Source: an uncultured Pontibacter sp.
Lineage (GTDB): Bacteria > Bacteroidota > Bacteroidia > Cytophagales > Hymenobacteraceae
Assembly: GCF_947492645.1 (NCBI RefSeq)
Contig: NZ_CANLMZ010000003.1
Location: 186,001-250,000, forward strand
Length of the DNA stretch: 64,000 nucleotides
Direction: 5' to 3'
The stretch's first letter is position 1. The number at the start of each line of letters is the position of its first letter. Below, in pieces: positions 43,561 through 51,757 of this stretch. A program made the position numbers and the translations under genes. The notes under the pieces are model-generated. The model searched no databases and had not been told where the DNA came from. It saw nothing but the letters and a program-made list of their open reading frames with translations.

Positions 43561-46500
43561 TTAGATTGTCAGGTTTACACCAAAAATAAAGGCACGGCTT
43601 CTAGGGTATGCCGAGTAATCCACACCAGATGTGATCGGGCTGCTGCGACGCGTGCTTACCTCCGGATCGTAACCTGAATAATTTGTAAATACCTTCAGGT
43701 TGTTTACTGTACCGTACACGCGCAGCTTGCTTATTCTTGCTTTAGCCAACAGGTTTGCCGGTAAAGTATAGCCCAACGTTACGTTATTGATTCGGATGAA
43801 AGAGCCATCTTCTACCGCCCATGAGTTAACATAGAATGATGTAGACGTTGTAAGCGGAGACCATAGTGTGGCATCTTTGTTCAGTTCTGCCAGCGCAGCA
43901 GGTTCTGTTACCACCTCGCCTGCATCGTTCACATTTCTCCAGCGGTTGTTCATCATGCTTAGCATGTTGGAGTTTGTAGTATAACCGCTAGTAAACTCCA
44001 GCTTATTGGCGTTAAGCACATCGTTGCCATACTGGAAGTTCACAAATACGCTCAGGTCGAAGTTTTTGTAAGTAACCTGGTTGTTTAAGCCACCAAAGAA
44101 ATCCGGCTGTGAGTTACCGATTACTGTTCTGTCTTTATCATTTACAATGCCGTCGTTAGTAAGGTCTTTGTACTTGATTACACCTGGCGCAGGATCAAGA
44201 GCAGTCATATCTTTGTTGCTAGGAATACCTTCTTTTAAAGTATAGACACCGTTCTCATAATTAAAGTCATCTAAAGTATAGAAGCCATCGTTTACAAGGC
44301 CCCACATTGTACCTACTGACTGCCCTACAAGAACCGCATAATCATGAGGGGCGTTAGAGCCCGCCCAACCAGATGGGAAGGTAGCGAAATCCACTAGCCC
44401 GTATTTATCGATCTTGTTTTTGTTGAAGGACAGGTTAAAGCTTGTGTTCCAGGTAAAGTTTCTGTTCGTTACCGGCACGCCTGTAATCTGCAATTCGACC
44501 CCTCTGTTAGAAGTGTTGCCTATGTTCTGCATCTGGCCATCATACCCTGAGGTTGGATCAATTGGCGCCCGTACAAGCAGGTCTTCTGTAGTATTCTTGT
44601 ATGCATCAATTGTAACCTGCACGCGGTTGTTCAGGAATGCCATGTCCAAACCGATGTTTCTGGATACAGTAGTTTCCCACTTCAGGAAAGGGTTACCTAA
44701 AGCTGCTGGCCTGAACGCTGTTACCGGCTGGTTATTTAAGCCATAGTATGCGCTTGGCTCAAACAAGGTGCTGAACAAGCTAGGATCGATTCTGTTGTTA
44801 CCAGCTGTACCGTAACTAACTCTGAATTTAAGGTCGTTAAATATATTTCTGTAACGCTCCATAAAGTTTTCATTCAGCACGCGCCAGGCTACCGAAGCCG
44901 AAGGGAAGTACCCCCATTGATTGTCTCCCTCAAACACAGAAGATCCATCAGCACGCATTGTCAGCGTTACTAAGTACTTGTCATCAAAAGAATAATTAAG
45001 CCTTGAGAAGAAAGAAAGCAACTTTGTCTCTTCCTCAAAAGAGCGAGGTATCTGAGGGTTCGCACCAAGTGTCATGTTGGCCAAAGCCGTCTCAGCAGGT
45101 GTGAAAGACGGGAACGAACGGTTCTCAATATAGTAAGACTCGCTTTTCTCGTTCACGATCTCGTGGCCTAACATAAAGTTGATGTTGTTACGCTCACTAA
45201 ATGCGGTCTTCAGTTTGCTGTTAGAGAAGGTAATAACGTTTGAATTCGTAAGTACGCTTCTGCTGCGCGTATCAATAGATGCCATTGGCTTACCTGAACC
45301 AACTTGTCTTGATATAGACGTGATAGAGTCGTTAAAGACATCGGTACGGAACCTGTTTAAATCCACACCTAATGTACTTTTTACAGTCAGGTAGTTTGTC
45401 AGGTTTAGGCTTACGTAACCGTTCAGGTTGGTTGTGGTTCTTCTGTTATTTCTGTACTCTGCCTCAGTTAGCAAAAGCGGGTTAACGAGGGCAAGGCTGT
45501 TGGAGTTTGTTTCCTCTGCATAATCCTGGTCGTAATCATATAAACCCTGGCCTCCCATCAATAACGGGCGATATTTCACGCTGTGGCGCAATCTGTTTAC
45601 CGAAGAAGAGCCTTCTGTGGCTGTACCGGCACCATTAACATCAGTATCATTATACCTCACGTTAAAGCCGGTTTTTACTATTTTGCTTAACTGGTGGTCA
45701 AATCGGAAGTTTACAAGCTTTCTGTCGAAATCAGAGCCAAGCATGATACCTTCTTCTTTATTTGAAGTAAGGCTTAAGTTAAACTGCGTCTCGGCAGTAC
45801 CGCCTGTTACACTTACGTTGTGTGTCTGCATAATGGCATCTCTTCCGAATACCTGGTCCTGCCAGTCAACGAATGGGGCATTTCTGTAAAGCTCGATATC
45901 TGCGAAGGTGCCGTATGTATTCTGGAATGTAGTTTCTGCAGAAGAGTTGCCGCGGCTGCGCTCGTACTGGTATTTTACGAACTCATACGGGTTCATAACG
46001 TCCAGCTTATTTGCCAGCTGCCTAACACCGAAAAGGCCATTGTAACTAACCGTCGTTTTCATTTCTCTACCACCTTTGGTAGTGATGATAACAACACCGT
46101 TTGCACCGCGCGAGCCGTAAATTGCTGTTGCTGATGCGTCTTTCAACACATCAATAGATTCGATATCCTGCGGAGACAGCACAGAAAGTGCATTTTCTAC
46201 TTGTATACCATCTACTACATATAATGGAGAGTTATCCTGCGAAATAGAGGTACCACCACGCACTTTAATCTGCACATTGGCATCGGGTGTGCCCTCAGAA
46301 CCCGTTACCTGCACACCGGCCAGACGGCCAGCAAGCGCCTCAGCAGCAGAGTTAATTGGAATATCCTTTAACTGCTTGGCCCCAACAGAAGAAACAGAAC
46401 CAGTTAAGTCTCGTCTGTTAACCTCAGCATAACCAATAACCACTACTTCCTCCAACACTTTATCGTCTGGAGCAAGCGAAACATTGAGCGTAGTTTTAGA

Positions 46501-46779
46501 ACCAACCTGGATCTCCTGGCGCTGGTAACCTACAAATGTAAATACTAGAACTGCATTGCTGTTAGGAACAGTAATCGTATAGCTTCCATCTATACTTGTA
46601 GCGGTGCCATTCGAGGCAGATCCTTTTTGAAGAACGGTAACGCCTGGCAACCCAACGCCTTTTTCATCTACTACCTTGCCGGTAACAGTCAGGCTTTGGG
46701 CAACCACGCTTGTGATTGCGATAAAGAACAAAGGCACTATAAATAGATACTTCATCCTTTTGAGTAAGAAATGCTCCAT
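43561..46779 (-). CDS. SusC-family TonB-dependent transporter
   Basis: The 1072-residue protein has a signal peptide (MKYLFIVPLFFIAITSVVAQ when started at the ATG at 46755), a CarboxypepD_reg-like domain (VTGKVVDEKGVGLPGVTVLQKG), a plug domain (SAAEALAGRLAGVQVTG; VVDGIQV; IESIDVLKDASATAIYG) and a 22-strand-type barrel ending in YPRSRAFIFGVNLTI. It imports oligosaccharide through the outer membrane with TonB energy. It is the first gene of the SusCD operon, with a 230-nt leader carrying a hairpin and a candidate operator. Confidence 0.95.
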   Translation of the reverse strand: MEHFLLKRMKYLFIVPLFFIAITSVVAQSLTVTGKVVDEKGVGLPGVTVLQKGSASNGTATSIDGSYTITVPNSNAVLVFTFVGYQRQEIQVGSKTTLNVSLAPDDKVLEEVVVIGYAEVNRRDLTGSVSSVGAKQLKDIPINSAAEALAGRLAGVQVTGSEGTPDANVQIKVRGGTSISQDNSPLYVVDGIQVENALSVLSPQDIESIDVLKDASATAIYGSRGANGVVIITTKGGREMKTTVSYNGLFGVRQLANKLDVMNPYEFVKYQYERSRGNSSAETTFQNTYGTFADIELYRNAPFVDWQDQVFGRDAIMQTHNVSVTGGTAETQFNLSLTSNKEEGIMLGSDFDRKLVNFRFDHQLSKIVKTGFNVRYNDTDVNGAGTATEGSSSVNRLRHSVKYRPLLMGGQGLYDYDQDYAEETNSNSLALVNPLLLTEAEYRNNRRTTTNLNGYVSLNLTNYLTVKSTLGVDLNRFRTDVFNDSITSISRQVGSGKPMASIDTRSRSVLTNSNVITFSNSKLKTAFSERNNINFMLGHEIVNEKSESYYIENRSFPSFTPAETALANMTLGANPQIPRSFEEETKLLSFFSRLNYSFDDKYLVTLTMRADGSSVFEGDNQWGYFPSASVAWRVLNENFMERYRNIFNDLKFRVSYGTAGNNRIDPSLFSTLFEPSAYYGLNNQPVTAFRPAALGNPFLKWETTVSRNIGLDMAFLNNRVQVTIDAYKNTTEDLLVRAPIDPTSGYDGQMQNIGNTSNRGVELQITGVPVTNRNFTWNTSFNLSFNKNKIDKYGLVDFATFPSGWAGSNAPHDYAVLVGQSVGTMWGLVNDGFYTLDDFNYENGVYTLKEGIPSNKDMTALDPAPGVIKYKDLTNDGIVNDKDRTVIGNSQPDFFGGLNNQVTYKNFDLSVFVNFQYGNDVLNANKLEFTSGYTTNSNMLSMMNNRWRNVNDAGEVVTEPAALAELNKDATLWSPLTTSTSFYVNSWAVEDGSFIRINNVTLGYTLPANLLAKARISKLRVYGTVNNLKVFTNYSGYDPEVSTRRSSPITSGVDYSAYPRSRAFIFGVNLTI

Positions 46780-46893
46780 AATTGGCTAGTTATGTTTTTA
46801 AGGTATAGAACAGGTTATGATAATACTCTTGTACTAATGCAGGTTTACAAACAAATGGAGTAACACCTACAGGCAATCTCTTCTTTTCACAGC

Positions 46894-46919
46894 GCCCGGG
46901 CCTCTTCAGGCACCTGGGC
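46894..46919 (-). other. Nested GC-rich hairpin in the susC leader
   Basis: GCCCGG at 46894 and CCTGGGC at 46913 pair around an inner stem GCCT-CTTC-AGGC. There is no U run after it on either strand, so it is not a plain terminator; it may stabilise the leader or regulate translation. Confidence 0.5.
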
Positions 46920-47010
46920 ATCTTCCCACTCTCCCGGACATCACGAATCGCTACACAAAACCCACTAAGGGGCCTCTCCCACATTTTGAAGTACGTTAAA
47001 AAAAACACTT

Positions 47011-47028
47011 TGCGCAAACGTTTGCATA
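47011..47028. promoter_or_regulatory. Candidate LacI-family operator on the susC side
   Basis: TGCGCAAACGTTTGCATA has a perfect 12-bp core GCAAACGTTTGC, the classic LacI-family half-site with a central CG, and flanks like the other sites. It lies 232 bp upstream of the susC frame. Confidence 0.6.
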
Positions 47029-47249
47029 AATATTTTTTAATAATTTGTTTACAATTCCAAAACGCGCAGCTTTAAAAATTCTTTAGCGCAACGATTTGCA
47101 ACAGCTTAAATTTTAGCTAATTTTCAAAATATGAGGTTAATAATTAACAAACACATAACAAACAACACAATCTCTTAACAATAGACAAGAAAACGCAAAT
47201 AAATGATTAATACAATTACAAGGTTGTTACAGCATATTTTTTCTGATTT

Positions 47250-47267
47250 TGTGTAATCGTTTGCACA
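47250..47267. promoter_or_regulatory. Candidate LacI-family operator upstream of kduI
   Basis: TGTGTAATCGTTTGCACA matches the consensus TGTGCAATCGATTGCACA at 16 of 18 positions and ends 43 nt before the kduI start. Confidence 0.75.
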
Positions 47268-47310
47268 TATTACGTATATTACGTGATCAAACGAGAAAAC
47301 CTACAAAAGC

Positions 47311-48150
47311 ATGAGCATACACCACAGCACACGCCATGCCGTTCATCCGGCAGATTTTAAGGGCTACGATACTGCTAAGTTGAGAGAAAACTTTTTGATA
47401 GAGAATCTTTTTAAGGCAAACGGCATCAGCGTTGTTTATTCTATGCATGATCGCCTGATAGTAGGAGGCGCCAACCCGGTAGACCAGGATGTAACACTAG
47501 AAACGTTCCCAACATTACGCTCCGAAAACTTCCTGGACAGGAGAGAACTCGGAATAATCAACGTGGGGTCAGAGAGTGCGGTAACTGTAGCGGGCACCCG
47601 TTTTATACTTGCCCCCAAAGAGGCCTTATATATAGGCATGGGTACTAAAGAGGTAATCTTCCATCCGGCAGCTAACGGAGAGGCTAAATTTTACTTTAAC
47701 TCTGCCCCTGCCCATCGTAATTACCCAACAAAGAAAGTATCGCTGGATGAGGCCGAAACGGTAGAACTGGGCTCCCTGGATAACTCAAACCACAGAACCA
47801 TACGCAAAGTGCTTATCAACTCGGTTGTGCAGACTTGCCAGCTGCAGATGGGCGTGACAGAACTGAAAACAGGCAGCGTATGGAACACCATGCCAGCGCA
47901 TACCCACGACAGAAGAATGGAGGCTTACTTCTACTTCGAATTGCCCGAGGACCAGGCAGTATGCCACTTTATGGGAGAGCCTGATGAAACCAGGCACCTC
48001 TGGGTAAAAAACAACCAAGCCATCATATCGCCACCATGGTCCATCCATAGCGGTGCAGGCACATCTAACTATACTTTTATATGGGGTATGGCCGGCGAAA
48101 ACCTCGACTACAACGATATGGATAAAGTTGCCATAACTGATCTAAAGTAA
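47311..48150 (+). CDS. kduI: 5-keto-4-deoxyuronate isomerase
   Basis: KduI isomerises 4-deoxy-L-threo-5-hexosulose uronate, the product of pectate lyase and GH105 action, to 2,5-diketo-3-deoxygluconate. The 279-residue cupin shows the zinc-site residues: MPAHTHDRRMEAYFYFEL (two His and Glu) and SPPWSIHSGAGT (His). Length is normal for the family. It starts the plus-strand catabolic cluster and stops 9 nt before kduD. Cytoplasmic. Confidence 0.96.
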   Translation: MSIHHSTRHAVHPADFKGYDTAKLRENFLIENLFKANGISVVYSMHDRLIVGGANPVDQDVTLETFPTLRSENFLDRRELGIINVGSESAVTVAGTRFILAPKEALYIGMGTKEVIFHPAANGEAKFYFNSAPAHRNYPTKKVSLDEAETVELGSLDNSNHRTIRKVLINSVVQTCQLQMGVTELKTGSVWNTMPAHTHDRRMEAYFYFELPEDQAVCHFMGEPDETRHLWVKNNQAIISPPWSIHSGAGTSNYTFIWGMAGENLDYNDMDKVAITDLK

Positions 48151-48159
48151 GATAAAGCC

Positions 48160-48945
48160 ATGAAAGAGCTATTTGACTTAACGGGGAAGGTCGCCCTTAT
48201 CACAGGAGCCACACACGGCCTTGGCATGGCCATGGCAAAAGCATTGGGCAAAGCCGGTGCTACTTTAGTGATTAATGGCAACACCCCCGGCAAAATGCAG
48301 CTTGCCCTGGAAAACTACAGGCAAGACGGTTTTGAGGTGCACAGCTACCTTTTTGATGTAACCAACGAGGAGCAGGTAAAGGAAAACATTGATCGTATTG
48401 AAGAGGAGGTTGGCCCGATCCAAATACTTGTGAACAATGCCGGCATGATACAGCGTACACCTGCATTAGAGATGGAGGTGGCAGATTTCAGGAGAGTGGT
48501 GGATGTGGATTTAACAGCTCCTTTTATACTTTCCAAAACTGTAGGCAGGTACATGATAAGCCGCCAGGGTGGCAAGATTATAAACATCTGCTCCATGATG
48601 AGTGAACTGGGCCGTGACACGGTTTCGGCCTATGCAGCAGCAAAAGGAGGTTTGAAAATGCTTACCCGCAACTTGGCTACCGAATGGGCAAAGTATAACA
48701 TACAGGTAAACGGCATCGGACCGGGCTATTTTGCTACAGACCAGACTGCTCCGATACGCGTAGACGGGCATCCGTTTAATGAGTTCATTATCAGCAGAAC
48801 ACCGGCAGGCCGTTGGGGCAACCCAGAAGATTTAGGCGGTGCCGTGGTGTTCCTGGGCAGTAAAGCAAGCGATTTCGTAAACGGGCAAATTATTTATGTA
48901 GACGGGGGAATACTGGCAACCATTGGTAAACCCAGCAATGAATAG
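48160..48945 (+). CDS. kduD: 2-dehydro-3-deoxy-D-gluconate 5-dehydrogenase
   Basis: A 261-residue short-chain dehydrogenase with the cofactor motif TGATHGLGMAMA, the NNAG strand (LVNNAG), and the catalytic Ser/Tyr/Lys (ICSMMSE, then YAAAKGG). KduD reduces 2,5-diketo-3-deoxygluconate to 2-keto-3-deoxygluconate with NADH. The pairing with kduI decides the name among many short-chain dehydrogenases. The start follows kduI by 9 nt, giving a tight operon. Confidence 0.94.
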   Translation: MKELFDLTGKVALITGATHGLGMAMAKALGKAGATLVINGNTPGKMQLALENYRQDGFEVHSYLFDVTNEEQVKENIDRIEEEVGPIQILVNNAGMIQRTPALEMEVADFRRVVDVDLTAPFILSKTVGRYMISRQGGKIINICSMMSELGRDTVSAYAAAKGGLKMLTRNLATEWAKYNIQVNGIGPGYFATDQTAPIRVDGHPFNEFIISRTPAGRWGNPEDLGGAVVFLGSKASDFVNGQIIYVDGGILATIGKPSNE

Positions 48946-48986
48946 TAAATTTAACGCTTCTTTACCCTGGGGCACATCTAAAAGCA

Positions 48987-50015
48987 ATGGCAACTAAAAC
49001 TAAAATCACCATACAGGACATCGCAGAGAAGCTGAACATCACGGCTTCTACAGTTTCGCGTGCGTTAAACAACAATCCGCGCATCAGCGAAGACACTAGG
49101 AAAGCGGTCCTGAAAGTTGCCAAACAGCTAAACTACCAGCCGAACAACATTGCTGCTGCCTTGCGAAACGGCAAAAGCCACATTATCGGAGTTATTGTAC
49201 CTACCGCTGACAGGAAGTTTTTTGCTTCGGTGGTAAGGGGTATAGAAGAAATTGCCAATAAGCTGAATTATAAGGTTATCATCTGCCAGTCTTACGACAG
49301 CTACGAGAAAGAAGTACAGACCATAGATGCGCTTTTAAATGCACGCGTAGATGGCATTATTGCCTCTATTGGCAAAGACACAGAGGATTTCAGCCATTAC
49401 AAAAAGGTATTGGCGTCAGGGCTTCCGTTGGTGCTTTTTGATAGAACAACAGACCAACTTGACGTAAGCCAGGTAGGCATAAACGATTACTTGGGTTCCT
49501 ATAAAATTGTAGAGCACCTGATACAGCAGGGTTGCAAGCGTATAGCCCACTTTACCAGCCCCAAAAAGATCAGCATTTTCAGGGAACGTTTAAGAGGCTA
49601 CACCGATGCCTTATTGGATAATGGCATCCCTTTCGATGAAAACCTGGTTATATCCAGCAACTTGCAGTTAGAAGGTGGCCGCCAAAGTATGGAAAAACTG
49701 TTTGAGGCCGGCGACCTGCCTGATGCGATTTTCTCGGCAAGCGACTATGGCGCCATGGGTGCCATGCAGGTGTTAAAAGAAAGGGGCATTGCCATTCCGG
49801 AACGCGTAGCGCTGGCTGGCTTTAGTAATGAACCGTTTACATCCTTTACAGATCCGCCTTTAACAACTGTAGACCAGCTTAGCTTAACGATGGGCAACAT
49901 CACCGCAGAGCTTTTCTTTGAGCAGTTTAAAATTAAAGACAAGAAGTTTGTACCGCAGCGTACTGTACTGATGCCAGAGATCATCATCAGGCAATCTTCA
50001 TTAAAAAAGCGATAA
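48987..50015 (+). CDS. LacI-family transcriptional regulator of the pectin locus
   Basis: The 342-residue protein has an N-terminal LacI helix-turn-helix (ITIQDIAEKLNITASTVSRALNNNPRISEDTR, about residues 7-40), the hinge helix (NNIAAALRNGKSHIIGVIVP) and a periplasmic-binding-protein-like effector domain. It is 41 nt after kduD and directly before uxaB, and palindromes of LacI type lie before at least five pectin genes. The likely ligand is a pathway intermediate such as 2-keto-3-deoxygluconate or its phosphate; this is inference. No other regulator of this type is present in the window. Confidence 0.94.
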   Translation: MATKTKITIQDIAEKLNITASTVSRALNNNPRISEDTRKAVLKVAKQLNYQPNNIAAALRNGKSHIIGVIVPTADRKFFASVVRGIEEIANKLNYKVIICQSYDSYEKEVQTIDALLNARVDGIIASIGKDTEDFSHYKKVLASGLPLVLFDRTTDQLDVSQVGINDYLGSYKIVEHLIQQGCKRIAHFTSPKKISIFRERLRGYTDALLDNGIPFDENLVISSNLQLEGGRQSMEKLFEAGDLPDAIFSASDYGAMGAMQVLKERGIAIPERVALAGFSNEPFTSFTDPPLTTVDQLSLTMGNITAELFFEQFKIKDKKFVPQRTVLMPEIIIRQSSLKKR

Positions 50016-50072
50016 AATCACTAGTAGTTAAGTTTTAAAATAATAAAGCTCCTTTATAAAAATCGATGCGTA

Positions 50073-50098
50073 AATCTGTACAATCGATTGCACAGATT
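50073..50098. promoter_or_regulatory. Candidate LacI-family operator upstream of uxaB
   Basis: A 26-bp palindrome with one mismatched pair around the core TGTACAATCGATTGCACA. It lies 106 nt before the uxaB start and 57 nt after the regulator's stop, so the regulator likely controls a second promoter here. Confidence 0.85.
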
Positions 50099-50204
50099 CA
50101 GGGAATTATACTTATATTTAAATTATAGCAACACAAGGTATAGCTGCCAAAGTAGTAGCAACAATCTATCCGGCTTAGTACAGCTTACCCGATAATTACA
50201 CAGC

Positions 50205-51635
50205 ATGATGAGGACATTAAATCGAAACACAGCAGGTATACTTATGAAACAGCCTGTAAAGGTGTTACAGTTTGGAGAAGGCAATTTTTTGCGTGGGTTT
50301 GTAGATTGGATAATAGACGTACTGAACGAAAAGACAGATTTTAACGGCAGCGTACACATTGTGCAACCACTTGAGTTCGGGATAGTGCACATGCTGGAGC
50401 AGCAGGAAGGGTTATACCATGTTCTACTAAACGGCATTCAGGGTGGCAAAGAAACGCAGGTTACACGCCTCATCAGCTGTGTAGAAGGAGCAACCAACCC
50501 TTACAAGAACTATAGCGCATACTTAGCCCTTGGCGAAAACCCTGCGCTGGAGTTTGTTATCTCTAACACAACAGAAGCCGGTATCGCTTTTGACGATGCT
50601 GACAAAGACTTCACTACCATACCAAGCAGTTTCCCAGGAAAGTTAACGGCCCTTCTGTATCGCCGCTATCAGCACTTTAACGGAGCAGCTGATAAAGGCC
50701 TGAACATTATCCCCTGCGAGCTGATCGAGAAAAACGGTGAAGCACTTAAGGCGGCTGTATTGCAATATGCCAGCTACTGGCAGTTACCTGAGGCTTTTGC
50801 CGCCTGGATAGAAGAGCACAATACCTTCTGCAATACCTTAGTAGACCGCATTGTTCCGGGCTTCCCGAAGGATAACATAAATGAAATTCAAGCTGAACTT
50901 GGCTACGAAGATAACTTAGTGGTAAAAGCAGAGCCTTTCCACCTATGGGTGATTGAGGCGCCTGCCAAAGTACAGGCAGCTTTCCCGACAGCTAAAGCTG
51001 GCCTGGAGGTGAAGTTTGTAGAGGACCTGACGCCTTACCGCACCCGCAAAGTACGCATCCTGAATGGTGCCCATACGGCCTTAGTGCCTGTTGCTTACCT
51101 GGAGGGTCTACGCACCGTTCGCGAGGCAGTAGAAGACCCGAAAGCAGGAAAATTTATACGTGAGGCAATTTTCGAGGAGATTATTCCTACCCTTGATCTT
51201 TCGGCGGAGGAACTGGAGCAGTTTGCGAACGATGTGATTGAGCGCTTCCAGAACCCGTTTATACGCCACGAATTAATTTCAATTGCGCTTAACTCCATAT
51301 CCAAGTATAAAGTGCGTGTGCTCCCATCTGTACTGGAGTATTATAACAGACAAGGCACCTTGCCTGAGCGCCTGCTTACATCGCTTGCGGCACTCATACT
51401 TTTCTACAAAGGCAAGTACAACGGCGAAACAATTCCGCTTAACGATACTCCTGAAGTGCTTAGCTTCTTTGAAAAAGTATGGCAAAGCGAAAATGCAGCG
51501 GAAGTAACGCATGCAGTATTAGCTAACACAGACTTTTGGGGAACAGACTTGACCCGAATAGAAGGACTGGAGCCATTTGTGGCGCAGCAGCTGGAATTAC
51601 TGCAAAAGGCAGAAAACATTGAAATATCTTCATAA
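50205..51635 (+). CDS. uxaB: Tagaturonate reductase (altronate oxidoreductase)
   Basis: UxaB reduces D-tagaturonate to D-altronate with NADH. The 476-residue protein has the N-terminal VLQFGEGNFLRGFVDWIID motif of the mannitol dehydrogenase-like family and the characteristic KVRILNGAHTALVPVAYLEGLRTVREAVEDP. The start MMRTLNRNTAG resembles the N-terminus of E. coli UxaB (MKTLNR); ATG 50205 or 50208 can both serve. A LacI-type operator precedes it. Confidence 0.94.
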   Translation: MMRTLNRNTAGILMKQPVKVLQFGEGNFLRGFVDWIIDVLNEKTDFNGSVHIVQPLEFGIVHMLEQQEGLYHVLLNGIQGGKETQVTRLISCVEGATNPYKNYSAYLALGENPALEFVISNTTEAGIAFDDADKDFTTIPSSFPGKLTALLYRRYQHFNGAADKGLNIIPCELIEKNGEALKAAVLQYASYWQLPEAFAAWIEEHNTFCNTLVDRIVPGFPKDNINEIQAELGYEDNLVVKAEPFHLWVIEAPAKVQAAFPTAKAGLEVKFVEDLTPYRTRKVRILNGAHTALVPVAYLEGLRTVREAVEDPKAGKFIREAIFEEIIPTLDLSAEELEQFANDVIERFQNPFIRHELISIALNSISKYKVRVLPSVLEYYNRQGTLPERLLTSLAALILFYKGKYNGETIPLNDTPEVLSFFEKVWQSENAAEVTHAVLANTDFWGTDLTRIEGLEPFVAQQLELLQKAENIEISS

Positions 51636-51685
51636 CCCTGAAGTATAAGAATTATTAAAGCCACAGGTTTCGACCGCCTGCAAAA

Positions 51686-51715
51686 GCCATTGGTTAGCCA
51701 CACCTAACCGATGGC
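51686..51715 (+). other. Intercistronic hairpin between uxaB and uxaC
   Basis: GCCATTGGTTAG and CTAACCGATGGC pair over 12 positions with one G-U, loop 6 nt. There is no T run, so it is more likely a processing or stabilising hairpin than a full terminator. Confidence 0.5.
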
Positions 51716-51757
51716 AGCTTTAAACTAAACACGGTCAAGTATAAAGTACATCGAAAC

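Larger units (their letters stand above)
46780..47310. promoter_or_regulatory. Divergent control region between susC and kduI
   Basis: This 531-bp region must hold promoters for the SusCD operon (minus) and the kdu operon (plus). It contains two good candidate operators (47011-47028 and 47250-47267), a weak third one (about 47086-47102), and a GC-rich hairpin (46894-46919) in the susC leader. The A/T-rich centre (47030-47240) has no visible gene. A 75-codon minus frame (46790-47017) has no protein-like features. Confidence 0.7.

Noticed and set aside
46790..47017. 75-codon minus-strand frame in the susC leader
   Set aside because: Overlaps the leader hairpin and a candidate operator and has no protein-like features.
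47086..47102. Third operator-like site in the control region
   Set aside because: GCGCAACGATTTGCA has two central mismatches; too degenerate to list as a site of its own.
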